Assembly: GCA_900554165.1 (NCBI GenBank)
Contig: USGR01000047.1
Coordinates: 1-6,973 of the forward strand
Direction: 5' to 3'
Origin: an uncultured Oscillospiraceae bacterium
Lineage (GTDB): Bacteria; Bacillota_A; Clostridia; Oscillospirales; Acutalibacteraceae
DNA length: 6,973 bases
Below, piece after piece: positions 5,256 to 6,973 of the stretch. Both the position numbers and the translations under genes were made by a program. The notes under the pieces are model-generated. The model saw nothing but the letters and a program-made list of their open reading frames with translations. It was not told where the DNA came from and ran no database searches. Position 1 is the first letter of the stretch; each line of letters starts with the position of its first letter.

Positions 5256-6020
5256 TTACATAAGCGTTAAGAAGTAGTCCAGCGCCTGCTCGACTGATTT
5301 TTCCCAAAGCCGCCACTCGTGTCCACCCGGCCACTCATTATATTCATATTTATAGCCATATTTATCAAGGTATTTTTTAAAGTCGTCCTGCTGCTCATGT
5401 ATTCTAACTAATGTGTCGTCTTTGCCGCAGGTTATGAAAAACGACGGTTTGTTTTTGTTGTCAGCAACTTTTTCTGCTAATGCAAACAAATCGTCTTCCG
5501 GCCTTATAACGCCTTTAGATATCGCATAAAACTCGTCGTTTACTACAAGGTCATATGCCCGTCTCACGTCAAGCACGCCGGAAAATGACGCTGCTGCCAT
5601 ATATCTGTCGGGACGGCTGAGCGCCACCTTTGCCGCGCCGTATCCGCCCATTGACAGCCCTGCCACAAAGGTTTTCTCCCTCGGGCGCTCAATTCCGAAC
5701 AGAGATTTTACAAGCTGCGGAAGCTCGTCCGCTATATATGAAAAATAGTTCGGACCATAAACCATGTCGGAATAAAAGCTGCGCTGCACCTCAGGCATTA
5801 CAACTATAAATCCTCTGTAATCAGCGAACCGCTCTATATCCGTATAGCGTGACCACATAGTATTGTCGTCCGACAGCCCGTGAAGAAGATACAATATCGG
5901 CATATCCTCCTGCGGAGTGGTCACCCCCACCTTATTTGCCACATCGAACGGCAGGCTTACGGTAATATTTGTGCGCATGCCGAGCTGGTCTGAAAATATC
6001 GATCCTCTAAAATTTGCCAT
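5256..6020 (-). CDS. alpha/beta-hydrolase esterase (esterase D / EstA type)
   Basis: A predicted cytoplasmic serine esterase of the PF00756 type, which includes S-formylglutathione hydrolases, tributyrin esterases and mycolyl-transferase relatives. It has 254 residues, normal for the compact members. Landmarks: LLHGLSDDN (45-53) forming the oxyanion region; the nucleophile elbow GLSMGGYGA (121-129, Ser123); the acid in CGKDDTL (D201 or D202); and the catalytic His in PGGHEW (H234). There is no signal peptide: the protein begins MANFRGSIFS and soon enters the first strands. ATG 6020 has only weak ribosome-site matches (GGGG about 10 nt upstream, AAGAAG too close). The gene starts 27 nt after glyA and is probably co-transcribed. 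SHMT and S-formylglutathione hydrolase both touch one-carbon metabolism, which makes that substrate tempting. However, EstA-like short-chain acyl esterases share this layout, and sequence alone does not decide. Confidence 0.9.
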   Translation of the reverse strand: MANFRGSIFSDQLGMRTNITVSLPFDVANKVGVTTPQEDMPILYLLHGLSDDNTMWSRYTDIERFADYRGFIVVMPEVQRSFYSDMVYGPNYFSYIADELPQLVKSLFGIERPREKTFVAGLSMGGYGAAKVALSRPDRYMAAASFSGVLDVRRAYDLVVNDEFYAISKGVIRPEDDLFALAEKVADNKNKPSFFITCGKDDTLVRIHEQQDDFKKYLDKYGYKYEYNEWPGGHEWRLWEKSVEQALDYFLTLM

Positions 6021-6047
6021 ACTTCTTAAACCCCATTATATAAAATA

Positions 6048-6973
6048 TTATTCGTAAAGCGGATATTTTTCACAGATTTCCCTAACTCCGGCCTTTATCT
6101 TGTCGGCATTGTTTTCAAAGTCGGTTGCTGCTAAAGCTATAAATTCCGCTATTTTGTCAAAATCATCAGTGTTAAGTCCACGTGTAGTAGCCGCCGGCGT
6201 GCCGAGACGAACGCCGCTCGTGACAAACGGCTTTTCCGGGTCGTTTGGTATCGCGTTCTTGTTTGTTGTAATATTAACGGCGTCGAGGCGATGCTCCAGC
6301 TCTTTACCCGTTATGCCGGTACCCACTAAGTTAACCAATACAAGGTGGTTATCAGTACCGCCCGACACAAGCTTAATGCCGCGCTTAATAAGCCCGTTTG
6401 CAAGCGCCTGAGCGTTATCAACAACACGCTGCTGGTATTTTTTAAAGTCTTCGGACAATGCTTCTTTAAAGCAGACCGCCTTTGCAGCAATTATGTGCAT
6501 GAGCGGGCCGCCCTGATTGCCGGGGAATACCGCCTTGTCAATGGCCTTGGCATATTCTTCTTTACAGAGAATCATACCGCCTCTCGGTCCGCGCAGCGTC
6601 TTATGAGTAGTAGTCGTTACTATATCGGCATACGGCACAGGATTCATGTGGAGGCCCGCCGCCACAAGACCGGCTATATGCGCCATATCGACCATAAGCA
6701 TTGCTCCGCATTTCTTGGCTATCTCGCTCATGCGGTCAAATTCAATCTTCCTTGCATAGGCAGACGCGCCGGCGACGATAAGCTTTGGCTTTACCTCTAA
6801 AGCCGTCTGCTCCATTTTTTCATAATCTATAAATCCGTCGTCGTTTACGCCGTAAGGAACAAAATTATATGTAGCACCCGACATATTTACCGGCGAGCCG
6901 TGTGTAAGATGTCCGCCATGGCTTAAGTTCATTCCGAGAATTGTATCTCCGGGATTGAGCATTGCAAAGTAAA
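6048..6973 (-). CDS. glyA: serine hydroxymethyltransferase, N-terminal part outside window
   Basis: GlyA is the PLP enzyme that interconverts serine + tetrahydrofolate and glycine + 5,10-methylene-THF, the main entry of one-carbon units. The frame stays open to the window edge: TAC-TTT-GCA precedes the internal ATG 6962, giving [20 protein letters not shown], a core SHMT block, so this is not the start. About 307 residues are present of a usual 410-420; roughly the first 105 are missing. Visible landmarks: [17 protein letters not shown] with the PLP-ring Asp and His; the PLP-lysine motif [30 protein letters not shown]; and the C-terminal [16 protein letters not shown] with the carboxylate-binding Arg. 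It ends in TAA 27 nt before the esterase. The promoter, and any riboswitch in front of glyA, lie outside the window. Confidence 0.97.
   Translation of the reverse strand, partial: YFAMLNPGDTILGMNLSHGGHLTHGSPVNMSGATYNFVPYGVNDDGFIDYEKMEQTALEVKPKLIVAGASAYARKIEFDRMSEIAKKCGAMLMVDMAHIAGLVAAGLHMNPVPYADIVTTTTHKTLRGPRGGMILCKEEYAKAIDKAVFPGNQGGPLMHIIAAKAVCFKEALSEDFKKYQQRVVDNAQALANGLIKRGIKLVSGGTDNHLVLVNLVGTGITGKELEHRLDAVNITTNKNAIPNDPEKPFVTSGVRLGTPAATTRGLNTDDFDKIAEFIALAATDFENNADKIKAGVREICEKYPLYE

Noticed and set aside
5137..5334. 65-codon - strand frame overlapping the esterase 3' end
   Set aside because: It overlaps the catalytic-His region of the esterase in another frame and has no ribosome site. The 5036-5200 frame in the same gap is better supported.
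6345..6800. 151-codon + strand frame opposite glyA
   Set aside because: Antisense shadow of conserved SHMT sequence, with unlikely composition.
1..6973. CRISPR array, insertion sequence, prophage or defence island
   Set aside because: No regularly spaced repeats, transposase, integrase or nuclease genes. All confident genes are core chromosomal functions.

Overview
The window looks like a piece of the core chromosome of an endospore-forming member of the Firmicutes, most likely a clostridial-type anaerobe. The germination protease gene (gpr) and the sporulation gene spoIIP lie in tandem, as they do in Bacillus and many Clostridia. A small single-pass membrane protein follows spoIIP at the place that yqxA holds in Bacillus. 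Codon use is mixed (many ATA, AGC and GGC codons), with no sharp compositional break that would point to a recent insertion. I see no transposase, phage gene, CRISPR array, tRNA or rRNA.

Left half, + strand: the 3' half of gpr (2-568), a gene-poor stretch of about 550 nt (569-1119), spoIIP (start at 1129 or 1120, to 2292), a small membrane protein (2397-2792), then a non-coding interval (2793-3206). That interval holds a well-formed sigma-A-type promoter (2883-2911) followed by about 165 nt with strong RNA-folding potential. I read this as a candidate small structured RNA, and it is the most interesting item in the window. It converges on rarA, whose long hairpin terminator (3106-3157, - strand) lies between them.

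Right half, - strand, in order of transcription: glyA (serine hydroxymethyltransferase, 5' end cut by the window edge), 27 nt later a Ser-Asp-His esterase of the esterase D/EstA type, a possible 54-residue membrane protein with a good ribosome binding site (5036-5200), then a GNAT acetyltransferase and rarA (AAA+ replication-recombination ATPase). A promoter candidate just upstream of the acetyltransferase (5012-5039) suggests that the last two form their own unit.

Functionally the left half serves sporulation and germination: SpoIIP cleaves peptidoglycan during engulfment, and Gpr degrades the DNA-protecting SASPs at germination. The right half is housekeeping: one-carbon metabolism, ester hydrolysis, acyl transfer and replication fork maintenance. 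The points I would check first are the RNA candidate, the overlooked small ORF with a hairpin inside it, and the fragmentary coding traces between gpr and spoIIP.
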